This document shows, one piece after another, positions 38,694 through 49,948 of a DNA stretch of 64,000 nucleotides. The position numbers and the translations under genes are program-made. Source of the stretch: Apium graveolens (Eukaryota; Streptophyta; Magnoliopsida; Apiales; Apiaceae); assembly GCF_009905375.1 (NCBI RefSeq), contig NC_133648.1, positions 26,579,376 through 26,643,375 of the forward strand, in the 5' to 3' direction. The notes beneath the pieces are model-generated. The model made no database searches. It saw only the letters and a program-made list of their open reading frames with translations, and was not told the origin of the DNA. The first letter of the stretch is position 1; the number at the start of each line of letters is the position of its first letter.

Positions 38694-41600
38694 ACTAATG
38701 TTTTTTTTTTTATGGAAAACACACTTCTCATTAAAATAATTGTTCACTACAGAGAATCTCCAACAATAAACTCGGAGGAGATAAGAAAATATTGTAGCTA
38801 TTCGACAAACATGGTACCCTAGCCAAGAGGTGAGCAACACAATTTGCCTGCTTCTTCACATGGTTTAACAACAGGTCTTGCCGCTGTTGTAACTTCACCC
38901 GACATAATTCAATAATATGGCCAACTTCATTATAATACTGCATTGTTTTAGACATTGCTTTCACAGTGGTTTCCGAATCACTCTCAATCTCCACGTTATG
39001 CAACCCCAGCTCCTCAATCCACCTTATACTCTCCTCCACCCCACGAGCTTCAACTTCCAATACTGTTACCTGCCCCTGAAACCTCATGTTTTTGCCTTGA
39101 ATAAATTGCCCAACCTCATTCCGTAGAATCATCCCCACACTGTATGAGAGCTCTCCTGTAAATAGAGAAGTGTCTACAATCAGTTTATGCCACCCTTCCC
39201 TCGGAGGTTTCCATTTAGTGTCCTTTACGTCCTCTGCTGGTCTCGTATGCAATACTGCTATCTGTGACTGTTTAACATTCAGAGCTTCCTGCCATTCATG
39301 CTTTTATTCATGCTGATCTCCATTGTTGATGATGGACTAATCACTTTACCTTCCCAAACTTTCTGATTTCTTGCAAATCAAATACCCCATAATGTCATAG
39401 CCACAGTTTCCTTCTCCTCGATCAATCCTGTAGCCATCTTTTCGAGTAACCAGACAGGAGCAGATTCCACCTCTTGCATTGCATAGCGAAGATTAGCTTT
39501 CTGCCAACAATCTTTAGCATAAGGACAGTCAAAGAAGATATGTAATAGGTGTTCAACATCGTTAGAACACATTGGGCAGATAATAGGGATATCTATCCCT
39601 CGACTTCGTAGGTTATTCCTTACAGGTATACTATTATTGCAGAATCTCCAGATGAAAGTTCTAACCTTATACGGCACCTGTAACTTCCATATTGAGTTCC
39701 AACTCTTTGCATTCAAAGTGGGTGATTCGACATTGTTTTGCGATAGCCAAAATTGGTAGCCAGTTTTTACAGTATACATACCTGTATTCGAGCTATGCCA
39801 AGCGATTCTGTCTTTAACCGTTGCCGGATGAATTCTTGTTTGTAGGACATGTTGAACATCATCAGTATGAAAGGCTTGCACCACCTTATGCACGTCCCAT
39901 TCTTTTGTACCAGGACGAAAGTAGTTATCCACACTCTCATTTTTGATTCCGTTCAAAGGGCCATCTTCTACACAGAAATCCGGTTTATCTTTTAACCAAG
40001 GATCCCTAAACGCTTTAATGTTCTTTCCATCTCCCATGATCCATCTAAACCCCTTCTTCAGATTCTCCTTTGCTTCCCAAATACCAATCCAAATAAAATT
40101 GGAACCAGTACCTTTTCCGGCCTGTAAAATATGTTTATCTTGAAAACATCTTGCTCGAAATAGTCGAGCCACCAGAGAATTAGGGTGTTGACAGAAGTTC
40201 CAGACATGTTTGCCTAGTAAAACTACATTGAACCCGTGCAGATCACAAAATCCAAGGCCTCCACTACACTTAGCAGTCGCCATTTTGCTCCATGAATGCC
40301 ATCTCAAACCTTTATTATTATTGCTACTTGACCCCCACCAATAACTATTCATCATCTTCTCCATTTCTGAGCACAAAGATTTTGGTAACATGAAGCATGA
40401 CATGCTGAAAGCTGGGATAGATTGAGCAACATTCTTTACCATGACCGTTTTACCGGCCTTTGACATGTTTTTGTGTTGCCAATCCTGAACTTTACGCCAT
40501 ACTCGCTCCTTAACAAAGTTAAACGCACCTTTTTTAGATCTTCCGATGAGGGATGGCAGTCCCAAGTATTTCCCTCCTGAAATAGTATTAGTAACCCCCA
40601 AAATAGACAGAATTTCCACCTGCTTATCCCTCCTCACATTTGCTGAGAAAAAAATCCCAGATTTCTGATAATTAACTGCTTGACCAGACTCCAGCTTATA
40701 TCTCTTCAATATGTCTTTCACTGATGCTGCTTCCTGGACTGAAGCTTTGAAAAATAAGAAACTGTCGTCTGCGAAAAGTAAGTGAGTGATGCTGGGAGCA
40801 ACTGAGTTTACTTGACATCCTGTGATTTGTCCCTCACCTTCTGCTACGGTCGGCTTATAAGATAAATCCTCCACACAAAACAAAAAAAGGTAAGGAGAAA
40901 GAGGGTCTCCTTGCCTTAGACCTCGTTTTGGAAAAATTGGACCTACTTATTTCCCATTAAAATTAATCATGTAGCTCACTATTGAAACACATAACATGAT
41001 CCAATTTACCCACTGCTCGTTGAAGCCCATGGTTGTCATACGTTTCTTAAGAAATTTCCAGTAAACTCTATCATATGCTTTGGAAATATCTAGCTTCAAA
41101 GCCACCTCACCTTCATGCCCTCTATTCTTCCTTTTCATGAAATGTAAGAGCTCAAAAGCCACCAGAATATTGTCTGATATACTTCATCCTGGAACAAAAG
41201 CAGATTGGTGATTTGATATAATTCCTGGGAGGATCTCCTTGAGTCTGTTATCCAGTACTTTGGCTAAAATCTTGTAAAGAACGTTGCATAGAGCTATCGG
41301 ACGTAAATCTGACATACGCTCCATATTTTCTTTCTTTGGAATAAGGACTAAGATAGTATCATTCAGTAAAGAAGGAAATTTCCCTTCCCGCAACCATTCA
41401 TTACAGCTGCTAAAAATTTCTTTACCCAACAGATTCCAAAAATGTTGAAAGAAGGCCGGACTAAACCCATCTAGTCCAGCTGATTTATCAGGGTGCATTT
41501 GCTTTACTGCTTTCGTAAATTCATCAAACGTTAAGCTAGCTGTAAGCCTTTGATTTTGAGTGTCTGTAATCACTCTCCTTCTGTGATCATCTTCCTGCAC

Positions 41601-42949
41601 CGCTGTATTTGGACTTCCAGCAAAAATGTTTTGAAAATACTCAACTGCTAATTGGCTCATCTCTTCATGGTTGTCCACTGTTTCCCCTCTATCATTTATT
41701 AAATGATGGACATGGTTTATTTTCTTCCTTTTCGATGATCTGCATGAAAAAATTTGGAGTTTGTATCACCCTCAGTCAACCAGTGAGCCTTGGCTCGTTG
41801 TTTCTAGTAGATTTCCTCATGAAGCAAAAGCTCTTCCAACTTATTTTTTTCCACAAAGTATTGCTGAATTCCAATGTCATCACTTATGTCCTTAAGTGTA
41901 TCAAGAACCTCCTTCTGTTTTTTTATTTTATCTCTAAATTTATGGAAGAAATTCCTTCCCCATTTCGCCATAAAAGAAGCTACTGACAAAAGCTTGGGAA
42001 GAACATGAATTGCAGGAATAGCACTCCAGAAATCTGCTACTTCTTTTTTGAAATCAGGTTCATTTAGCCATGTATTTTCGAAACAAAATCTGAAATTCTT
42101 CCTAGAAAACCCAGCACAAACTGTATCAAGGATGATCGGATCATGATCTGATTTGGTAGTGTGTTTGACTGCAAGATTACACAACGGAAATTTCCTCCAC
42201 CATAGATTATTTGCGAATACCCTATCCAATCTCTCTCTCACCCAGTTCGAAGTGCCTTTACTTTTCTCCCAAGTAAACTCGCCACCAGTGAGCTCTAACT
42301 CGTCTAGACCACAATCCTCAATTGCACTTCTGAAGCCATCTAAGAGATTTTGAGGATGTGGGTGAGTTCCAGCTTTGTCTGATGTGTATAACATGTCATT
42401 AAAATCTCCACAAATGCACCATGGAATATTAACACCATGAGCTAGATTTCTTAGCATGCTTCATGCTTCTTGACGACGAGATCTCTCTGGAAAACCGTAA
42501 TAGCATGTTAACCTCCATGCTACAGTCGAGTTATCCATCACCTGAACATTGATGAAGTTATTAGTCGCCTCAATAACTTGACATTCTACAGTACGTTTCC
42601 ACATTATTGTTAAGCCTCCTCATCTACCAACTCGATTTACTGCATAAGAATTCTCAAAACCAAGTTTGCTCGCAATCTCAAGCATATCTTTTACATCAAC
42701 CAATGTCTCAAAAAGGAACACAAAATTAGGGTTCTGGGACTGTATCAAGTCCCTTAAAATGCGAATTACACGAGGTGACCCCAATCCTCGGCAATTCCAG
42801 CTTAAGAGATTCATAATGGCTGGCTAGCTTGCACTGCAAGCGTAGCCAAATTAGCTTAAGAAATTCATAATGGCTGGCTAGATTCATAATGTTATTATGT
42901 TATGTTTGAGTGACAAAGGAAGACACTAAGGTGAGATTTGAGTGACCGA
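38694..42949 (-). mobile_element. Near-complete ORF2 of an L1-type LINE
   Basis: Minus-strand order is endonuclease, reverse transcriptase, zf-RVT and RNase H, then a poly(A) tail (T11 on the plus strand at 38701-38711). A candidate 13-bp target-site duplication GGAAGATTGGGAT lies at 38681-38693 and 42950-42962. Only about 135 bp precede the ORF2 start, so ORF1 (gag) is missing and the copy is probably 5'-truncated. A 52-bp spaced direct repeat (TTCATAATGGCTGGCTAG at about 42811 and 42863) marks the 5' end region. Confidence 0.85.
38731..42814 (-). pseudogene. LINE ORF2: endonuclease / reverse transcriptase / zf-RVT / RNase H, broken
   Basis: Segments in order are: 42620-42814 (MNLLSWNCRGLGSPR, endonuclease start); 41804-42457 (CGDFNDML, LDRVFAN, KSDHDPIIL); 41184-41678 (reverse transcriptase fingers, SAGLDGFSPAFF, LRPIALCNVLYKI); 40947-41162 (LDISKAYDRV); 39378-40883 (HLLFADDSFLFF catalytic motif, thumb, then zf-RVT CPMCSNDVEHLLHIFFDC); and 38731-39252 (RNase H-like, GWHKLIVDTS, VEIESDSETT, NCVAHLLAR). 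In-frame stops separate the first five segments, except for one frameshift between 41804 and 41678; another frameshift precedes RNase H. Three of the stops are TGA where the family normally has Arg or Trp. The 501-codon segment with the FADD motif is still open. The gene as a whole cannot make a full protein. Confidence 0.9.
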
Positions 42950-42962
42950 GGAAGATTGGGAT

Positions 42963-43017
42963 GACAGACACCAATATCTAGAAAATAGGTTTTGAGTGAA
43001 TAAGAAGGTTATTGCTC

Positions 43018-43051
<34 letters not shown>

Positions 43052-43940
43052 ATGTATATATAGCCCAGATATCTAGAAGGAGGCTATTACTCAAATATAT
43101 AGCCCATATGGTAGGTAGCCCATATGACCTCAGACGTGAAATGGTGTAAAATTTTCTAGATTGAAGAAAGTACGTGAAAATAATATAAAATAAAATTTTA
43201 AACTTTATAAAATTATGTTAGAAAATTATTTTAAAATATTAAAAATTGAACTAGAATATAAATACATTTTTTTTATGTTTTGTTACTATTTGTTACTCTC
43301 GATTTTATCATTCATCTATTAAAAAAATTAACACGAATTATTAGTAAAATATACTTCTACTTTATAAAAAAAACAATATATCTTTTCTTTAAAATAATTT
43401 TCTTAAAAAAATATGGAAAATTGATTACATGTGTGTGTGTATATATATATATATAATGCTCATAAAATATTAAGTGACAAATAATTGAAATTTAGGAAAT
43501 ATTTGATAAGTTTTGTTCATTATTAATTATTAAAAAAGTACACTTTGGTATTTTAGATTTTATAATGATCACAAATATAATTATTAGTTATATATTTGAT
43601 TGTATGTATTATATTTAAAATTTTTAAATGAAATAAAATAGCTTGACACATGCATTGTTTCTAGAAATTTCAATTTAAAATATATATACAACTTAATTAG
43701 AATTATTTCGTAAAAAAAACTTAATTCGATTTACATGTTCTTAAATAAAGATTTTAATATTTCATTCCTCGTAAAATGCATTTTAATTAAAAATTGGAAA
43801 ATAAAACTAAATTTGTTTTCAAATGAGTCAAACAAATTATTTTACCAAATTCAAATATTCCATAAAATTTCAAAAATAAGAACGAACTTTTGAGGAGAAT
43901 TTTATCATTACGCATATTTGATAGTTCATATAATTATGCA
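42963..43940. other. AT-rich spacer with microsatellites
   Basis: This holds a TA/TG microsatellite at about 43017-43063 and a TG/TA run at about 43429-43455. I see no gene or TE coding sequence. Confidence 0.6.
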
Positions 43941-44212
43941 AGGATCAATATTTTCAACAAATCACTATGAGAAGCAAGTGAAAGCCGATGTGGAATCTGT
44001 AAAATTTGCAACCAATGAAGCTGAATAACAAAGACAAAAATCATCAAAAGGAAAAGTTAAAGGTGTCGAAACTGAGAGTGACTCTTCTTCAATAAATGTG
44101 CTAGAAAAGCTGGATGAACATATGGCTTTTCTGTCAAAAAAAATTTCTAACTTGAAATTCAAAAGAAAATCTTTCTCCACCATTCAACAAAGAGGTCATC
44201 ACTAATAGGAAT

Positions 44213-44554
44213 TTGGTTGATAAATCCAAATTCAAATGCTACAATTGTGAAACAGCTGGACACTCTGCAAATGAATGTAGAAAGTCAAAAAATCCTACAG
44301 ATGGTGAAGTTGTTGATTACAAGAAGAAATATATTGATCTCTTGATACAAAAAGAGAAAACTTTCATTACTAAGAAAAATGATTGGGCTGATGGAGATGA
44401 CTCTAATGAAGAAGCTGAATATGTGAATCTGGCACTAGTGACTAATGATGATGGTCTTGGAGCTAGCCTATCAAGAAATCAGGTAATCACTGCTTATCTA
44501 TCTAATTTGAGTAAAAGTGAATGCAAAGAAACCATTAATAACATGTCTTCTTAA
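44213..44554 (+). pseudogene. copia gag C-terminus with CCHC knuckle
   Basis: The 113-codon frame starts MVDKSKFKCYNCETAGH and carries a complete CX2CX4HX4C knuckle, followed by a hydrophilic Lys/Glu-rich stretch. Upstream in the same strand are further gag pieces (VLEKLDEHMAFLSKKISN) interrupted by stops. It belongs to the SIRE-like fragment and is incomplete. Confidence 0.75.
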
Positions 44555-44859
44555 CTATATAACTTGCATGTTACTCTAAAATCGCTCAAAAAGGAAAATG
44601 GTAAAGTTAAAGAATCTAATGCTTTGCTTTTTGAGAAAATTCTCTGTCATAAACTCATCAGATGCATGACTTTATAATGTCATGTCTATCTGCAAGAAGA
44701 AATATTATCTTGTGATTATTGATAATTTTTCTAAATTCTCTTGGACATTCTTCCTCCATTAAAAGAATGAGGCCAGTGAAATCATTATTAGTCACATCAA
44801 GATAGTCAATAATAATGTGACAATGAAATTGAGTTCAAGAATTCATTTATGAAAGAATT

Positions 44860-45476
44860 CTGTGAAATGATTGGCATCCATCATGAGTTTTCTCCACCAA
44901 GAACTCCCCTAACAAAATGGAGTTGTTGAAAGGAAAAACGAAACTCTCATTGAAGATGTAAGGACAATGCTTGAGGAATCTAAATTACCCACCTACTTCT
45001 TGGCTGAAGCCATTAACAGTGCATGTTATACTCAGAATATCTCATTGATAAATCAAGCTCATGGTATGCCTCCATATCCACCATTTAAAGGGAAGATACC
45101 AACCTTGGATTTTCTGCATATGTTTGGATGTAAATGTTTTGTTCTGAGAAATCAAGGAGAAAATATTGGTAAGTTTGAGGCCAAGACAGATGAAGGAATT
45201 TTTATTAGGCATGCAGCTGACAAGGCATACAGAGTCTATAAAATGAGAATCAACATTGTTATGGAATCAGTTCATGTTGTTTTTAATGACAAAAAGATTC
45301 AGGGATTGATATACAATGACTATAATAATGCTCTTTTATTTGATGATGAATCGGATGACTGGAAAGATGAAGCTGATGATGTTCCTAGAAGAATCAACAT
45401 AGATTCTGCTAATCTAAATAATATGAAAATAGAAGTTGATCAACAAAATGAAGTAGCCATTGATCAACTCAATTAG
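44860..45476 (+). pseudogene. copia integrase C-terminal fragment
   Basis: The open part (44967-45476) reads MLEESKLPTYFLAEAINSAC, then GKIPTLDFLHMFGCKCF, DEGIFIRHAADKAYRVY and a short acidic linker. This is the typical copia integrase end with the GKxP and FGCxxF motifs. Just upstream, in broken frames, is the catalytic Glu region (IGIHHEFSPPRTP, then WSC for the expected GVVER). A stop at 45474 separates it from the reverse transcriptase start. Confidence 0.75.
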
Positions 45477-45894
45477 GCATCTATTGATCGAAATGAGCCA
45501 GCCATCGTTGCTCAAAATGATCCATCAGTTAATAGAAATCCTAGAACTCCATCAACTGCTAATGAAGCCCCAAACTGAGGAGGAGCTTCAAGGAACTTAA
45601 ATTTAAATTCTGTCCAGCAGAATGAAGATAATGAAGTCACATCATCAAGGTTGAATATGCCTTCACAAAGAAAATGGACAAGAATTCATCCATTTGAATT
45701 AATTTTAGGAGATGCATCTACTAGAGTTAAAACTAGAAGAGCAACTCAAGAAGAATGTATGTACACCAACTTTCTCTCATAAGAAGAGTCCAAACGAGTT
45801 GAGGAAGCTCTACTAGATTCAGATTGGATTGTAGCTATTCAGGAAGAGCTAAACTAGTTTGAGAGAAATAAAGTACGAAAGCTGATACAACCAA

Positions 45895-46310
45895 AGTCGG
45901 GTTGATGTTTGCTTTGCTATTCTTTTTTGGACTTAGAAAATATTCTAAATGTTTGGCTCCAACCCGGTTATACGATAATAGTCGGGTTGATGTTTGCTTT
46001 TTTATGCTTTTTTGGGCTTAGAAATTATTCTAAGTTTAAATATTTGGCTCCAACCCAGTTATACAACCATAGTCGGGTTGATGTTTGCTTTTTTATGCTT
46101 TTTTGGGCTTAGAAAATATTCTAAGTGTAAACGTTTGGCTCCAACCCAGTTATACAACCATAGCCGGGTTGATGTTTGCTTTTCTATTCTATTTTGAACT
46201 TTGAAAATATTCTAAAAGTTTGGCTCCAACCCGGTTATACAACCATAGTCGGGTTGATGTTTGTTTTATTATGCTTTTTGGGCTTAGAAAATATTCTAAA
46301 ATTGTTGCTT
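45895..46310. repeat. Tandem repeat of 84-91 bp, about 4.7 copies
   Basis: Units beginning AGTCGGGTTGATGTTTGC start at 45895, 45980, 46071, 46162 and 46246 (periods 85, 91, 91, 84). Each contains a GGGCTTAGAAAATATTCTAA segment and a TTGGCTCCAACCC segment. The last unit is partial. The array sits just beyond the 3' end of the Tat pol remnant, where Tat-lineage elements are known to carry tandem repeats. Confidence 0.9.
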
Positions 46311-46399
46311 CTTGTTTTGCTTTTAGCCTTAAAAAATATTCTAAGTATAATTTTTTGTGTTTGCCCAGGTAAATTCGCACCGGGATTTGTAGACATGAT

Positions 46400-46753
46400 T
46401 TAAAATAATTGCTATATAAAAATGAAAAATGCTTCTTATTCATTTAAATTTTCTTCATACCAAATATGGGATCATAAAGTGGTTGCTTGCCATAGGCTAG
46501 AAGTTTTTGGTTGCTTTGCTTTTTACTAGTAGAAGTTTTGAAGCCTGAGTCCATGCTAGGTGTTGGGGACCTCGGATTCATCCATATTCATTAGATTGTA
46601 GGTCCTTGGTCTCAATACTTCTTTCACCTTGTATGGCCCCTCCCATTTAGTCATCCTCTTTCCAGTGTTGGTAGGATCCGAGGACTCTATGTCTCGAAGT
46701 ACCAAGTCTCCAACTTGAAATTTTGACCCTGAACCTCTTGTTGAAGTGCTCCT
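46400..46753 (-). pseudogene. Tat integrase C-terminal end
   Basis: The minus strand reads GSKFQVGDLVLRD and GKRMTKWEGPYKVKEVLRPR, the SH3/chromo-like tail of Ty3/gypsy integrase. It is cut at 46753 by the copia insertion; the preceding integrase helix (KYKEKMKE) resumes at 54760 on the other side. Confidence 0.85.
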
Positions 46754-48327
46754 TGAAGGAATTTACGGATGAGCGGAAGCGTGAAATAACAATTATTCCG
46801 TAAAAACCATATACCGCACATATAGAAAAAACATATAAAAGGGAAAAAGTGAGGAATCGAAACCATACCTCGTGAATCGAAGCTTTATAAAATTGGAGTG
46901 CTAGCAGTTGCTCCTTAGTGTGTGAAGCACTCTACCGGTATCCACCAAGAACGATCCTCTTCGATGAACCTTTTTATAAAACTAAGCTTTTATAAAAATG
47001 GAGTTTTGGGAGAGAGAGAGAGAGGAAGAAGATGGAGGCTAGGGTTTTCACAAAACCAAAATTGTGTATCTTGTCCAAATGAGCCATCCATCTCATTCTA
47101 TTTATAGGACTCTCTTAGGGTTTTATAATATATCTTTATATATTTTAACCCCCACATTTTATCTTCATAAAATGCTTTAATAATAATTAAAACTATTTTA
47201 ATCATTATTTCGTTTCTCAACTATTTAGAAAATAACTCTCTCTCATTATTTCATCAAAGAAAATATTCTTTTATGGTGTGACCCTGTAGGTTCAATATTA
47301 TGCCGGTAGTAGAAATAAATAATAATAAACCTTTTATTAATTATTTATATGAATATTAAAATTCACTAAATATAATTAACTGATTAATTATATTTATTCT
47401 ACATCGTGAGTGATGCTTCTCAACATATCGCGACTATCCGGATAATATGAATTCACTGCTTAGAATATCAAGAACCTGTCAGTGACTAGTTACCGTACAA
47501 TGAATTCCTTCTACCCTTATAATATCCCGATTAAATACAAGGCATGGATCTTGTGTCAAGCCTATCAAATTTAATCATATGATTTCTTATTCATAATGCA
47601 AAGTTCATATTAATGCAAATTAGAAACTCCTTTCTAATTTCATACACTCTGCCCAGAGATTCCAGAACTCGCATACTAAGAATAACATAGGATATTCTCT
47701 TCCTATACTGAAAGGGGTAGATCCTCTATTGACGTTAACTATCTCTATACACAAATCCCTATGCCCAGAATAGACCTAATGGATGTCCTTGAGACTAAGG
47801 ACTAAACTAAAGCACAGTTCATTATATATAAGATACCTTTAACGATCTCAAGTCTAAGGACACTTGTACAACTATCACTCAGTGAATAACTATTGACACG
47901 TGAGTAATCTCCATTAGTTGTTCAACTTATCAAGTCATGTTCAGTGAACTTATTCCCTAATAAGCACCTACATACCAGCTATAGTGTCACCACACAAATG
48001 CCTATGAGAACAGACATCCTCCTGAAGGGAGCAAGCATAGTATGTACCAATCTTTGCGGATCCACTAACATCCGATTAGTTATCCTATGATCAGGAACTG
48101 TTTAAGTCCAGAGTTGTCATCTTCTAGATCCCATTATTATAATCTCATTATAATTCTAGAAGCTTTACTCTAAACTATGGAACATCTTATTTAATACACT
48201 TTTAAAAAAGATAAAGCTCATAAAAATATAACAAGTCTTTTATTAATTCAAAATAAAATCAAATAGGAATACAAGAAAGTTCTTCTTAACTCATCATACA
48301 TGATTGGATTTAGGACAAACACTTTCA
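46754..48327 (-). repeat. 3' LTR of the nested copia element
   Basis: This is a near-identical partner of 53182-54759. On the minus strand it starts TGAAAGTGTTTGTCC and ends AATTCCTTCA. Differences cluster toward its left end, for example GAGCGG against GAGTGG near 46772. Confidence 0.93.
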
Positions 48328-48458
48328 ATTTCCCACTTGAACTAAAGCCAATCACCCTGGTATCTAATACCCATCTTGTCTTTATGACGATCAAAGTGAC
48401 TTTCAGAAAGTGGTTTGTGAGTGGGTCTGCTATGTTGTTATGTGTGTCAACTCTCTTT
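48328..48458 (-). pseudogene. copia pol C-terminal end after an internal deletion
   Basis: The minus strand reads DTHNNIADPLTN and, in a shifted frame, FDRHKDKMGIRYQGDWL, the conserved tail of copia RNase H/pol just before the polypurine tract. It is fused directly to the reverse transcriptase fragment ending VSGSAVIFLVLY. The catalytic YVDD box and nearly all of RNase H have been lost at this junction. Confidence 0.75.
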
Positions 48459-49930
48459 CAATACAATACAAGAAATATTACCGCACTCCCACTAACCCTT
48501 TTGTAGACACATGGTTCATCTACGTTTTTGATAAAACCAAACTCTTTGATTGTCTCATCAAAACGGATGTTCCATCTACGAGAAGCTTGCTTTAAACCAC
48601 ATATGGTTTGCAGCAGCTTACACACTAGGTTTTCATTTCCCTTGGAAAGAAAACCATATGGCCATTCGCCAAATCTCATAGTCGTAGTAAGCAGCAATCG
48701 CAAGCAAAATCCGAATTGATTTTAACAGGGCTACAGGTAAAAGGTTTCATCAAAGTCAATCCATTGCCTTTGTTTGAATCCTTTTACCACGAGCCTGGCC
48801 TTATAGGTCTCTACCTGGCCATCTGCTCCAATCTTTCTTTTGTATACCCATTTGCACTCAATATGCTTCACACCCTCAGGTGATTCAACCAAAGTCCATA
48901 CTTGGTTGATATACATAGATTCCATTTCGGATTTCATGGCACTTTGCCATTTCTCTGAGTCAACACTACTCATAGCCTCATTATAGGTCATAGGGTCGTC
49001 ATCATCAATGATTGACAGCTCATTGTCATTCTCAATGACAAGGCCATAATACCTCTCAGGTTGGCGAGACACTCTCCCTGACCTATGAATGGGCTGTTCC
49101 ACAGAAGGTTGTTCAGTCTGAACAGGTGTTTCCATTTGATCCGTAGTAGTTTGTGCTTCTTGAACTTCATCAAGTTCAATTTTGCTCCCACTGTTTCCTT
49201 CAAGGATAAACTGCTTTTCCAAGAAGGTAGCATATCTGGAGACAAACACCCGATGATCGGTGTAAAAGTAATACCCTAAAATATCTTTAGGATATCCCAC
49301 AAAACTACATTTTACGGATCGAGATTCCAGCTTATCTGGGTCAACTTTCTTGACATAAGCTGGACATCCCCAAATCTTAACATGTTTAAGACTCGGTTTC
49401 CTTTCTTTCCATATCTCATATGGAGTTTTAGGGACAGATTTGGAAGGCACCTTATTCAGTAAATATGCTAAGGTTTCCAATACATAACCCCACAGGAATA
49501 CTGGAAGATTCGCATAGCTCATCATGGACCGAACCATGTCTAACAAAGTTCGATTTCTCCTTTCAGATACCCCATTCAACTGTGGAGTATATGGAGGAGT
49601 CCACTGGGAGACTATACCATTTTCTTTGAGATAATCTAGAAACTTTCCATTCAAGTATTCACCGCCTCGATCTGATCGAAGAGTTATAATACTATGTTTG
49701 GTTTGTTTCTCCACTTCATACTTATATTCTTTGAACTTTTCAAAGGCTTCAGACTTGTGTTTCATCAAATACACATATCTGAATCTAGATCGATCATCTA
49801 TGAAAGTAATGAAGTATGAAAATCCACCCATGGCTTGCGTAGACATTGGTCCACATACATCTGTGTGTACCAATCCTAGCAAATCTGCAGCCCTCTCTCC
49901 ATGTCCACTAAATGGAGACTGCAGTGCCAT
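48458..49930 (-). pseudogene. copia integrase core and partial reverse transcriptase
   Basis: The segment 48731-49930 has the integrase DDE residues ([29 protein letters not shown]) and the GKxP-like region, then the reverse transcriptase start ([41 protein letters not shown]). After a stop and small deletion, 48458-48703 continues with GFLSKGNENLVCKLLQ, GLKQASRRWNIRFDE and EPCVYKRVSGSA. The frame is the same but interrupted. Most of the palm domain is missing. The usual HHCC zinc finger before the integrase core is absent. Confidence 0.9.
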
Positions 49931-49948
49931 AATGAAGTGAGACCTTCA

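Larger units (their letters stand above)
43950..45894 (+). mobile_element. Ty1/copia (SIRE-like) retrotransposon fragment
   Basis: Plus-strand pieces follow copia order: gag C-terminus with the zinc knuckle CYNCETAGHSANEC (44213-44554 open frame), integrase core and C-terminal region, then the first residues of the reverse transcriptase region (SDWIVAIQEELN, FERNKV). Protease and most of the integrase N-terminus are deleted or scrambled between about 44640 and 44810. No LTRs are visible on either side. The fragment ends abruptly at about 45894, where a tandem array begins. Confidence 0.8.

Noticed and set aside
45909..46403. Overlapping repetitive open frames (FFGLRKYSK-like peptides)
   Set aside because: They are translations of the 84-91-bp tandem repeat, not a repeat protein gene.
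46922..47107. Open frame in the copia LTR, repeated at 53326-53535
   Set aside because: It is present in both LTRs only because the LTRs are duplicates, and it has a GA-repeat peptide with no domain.
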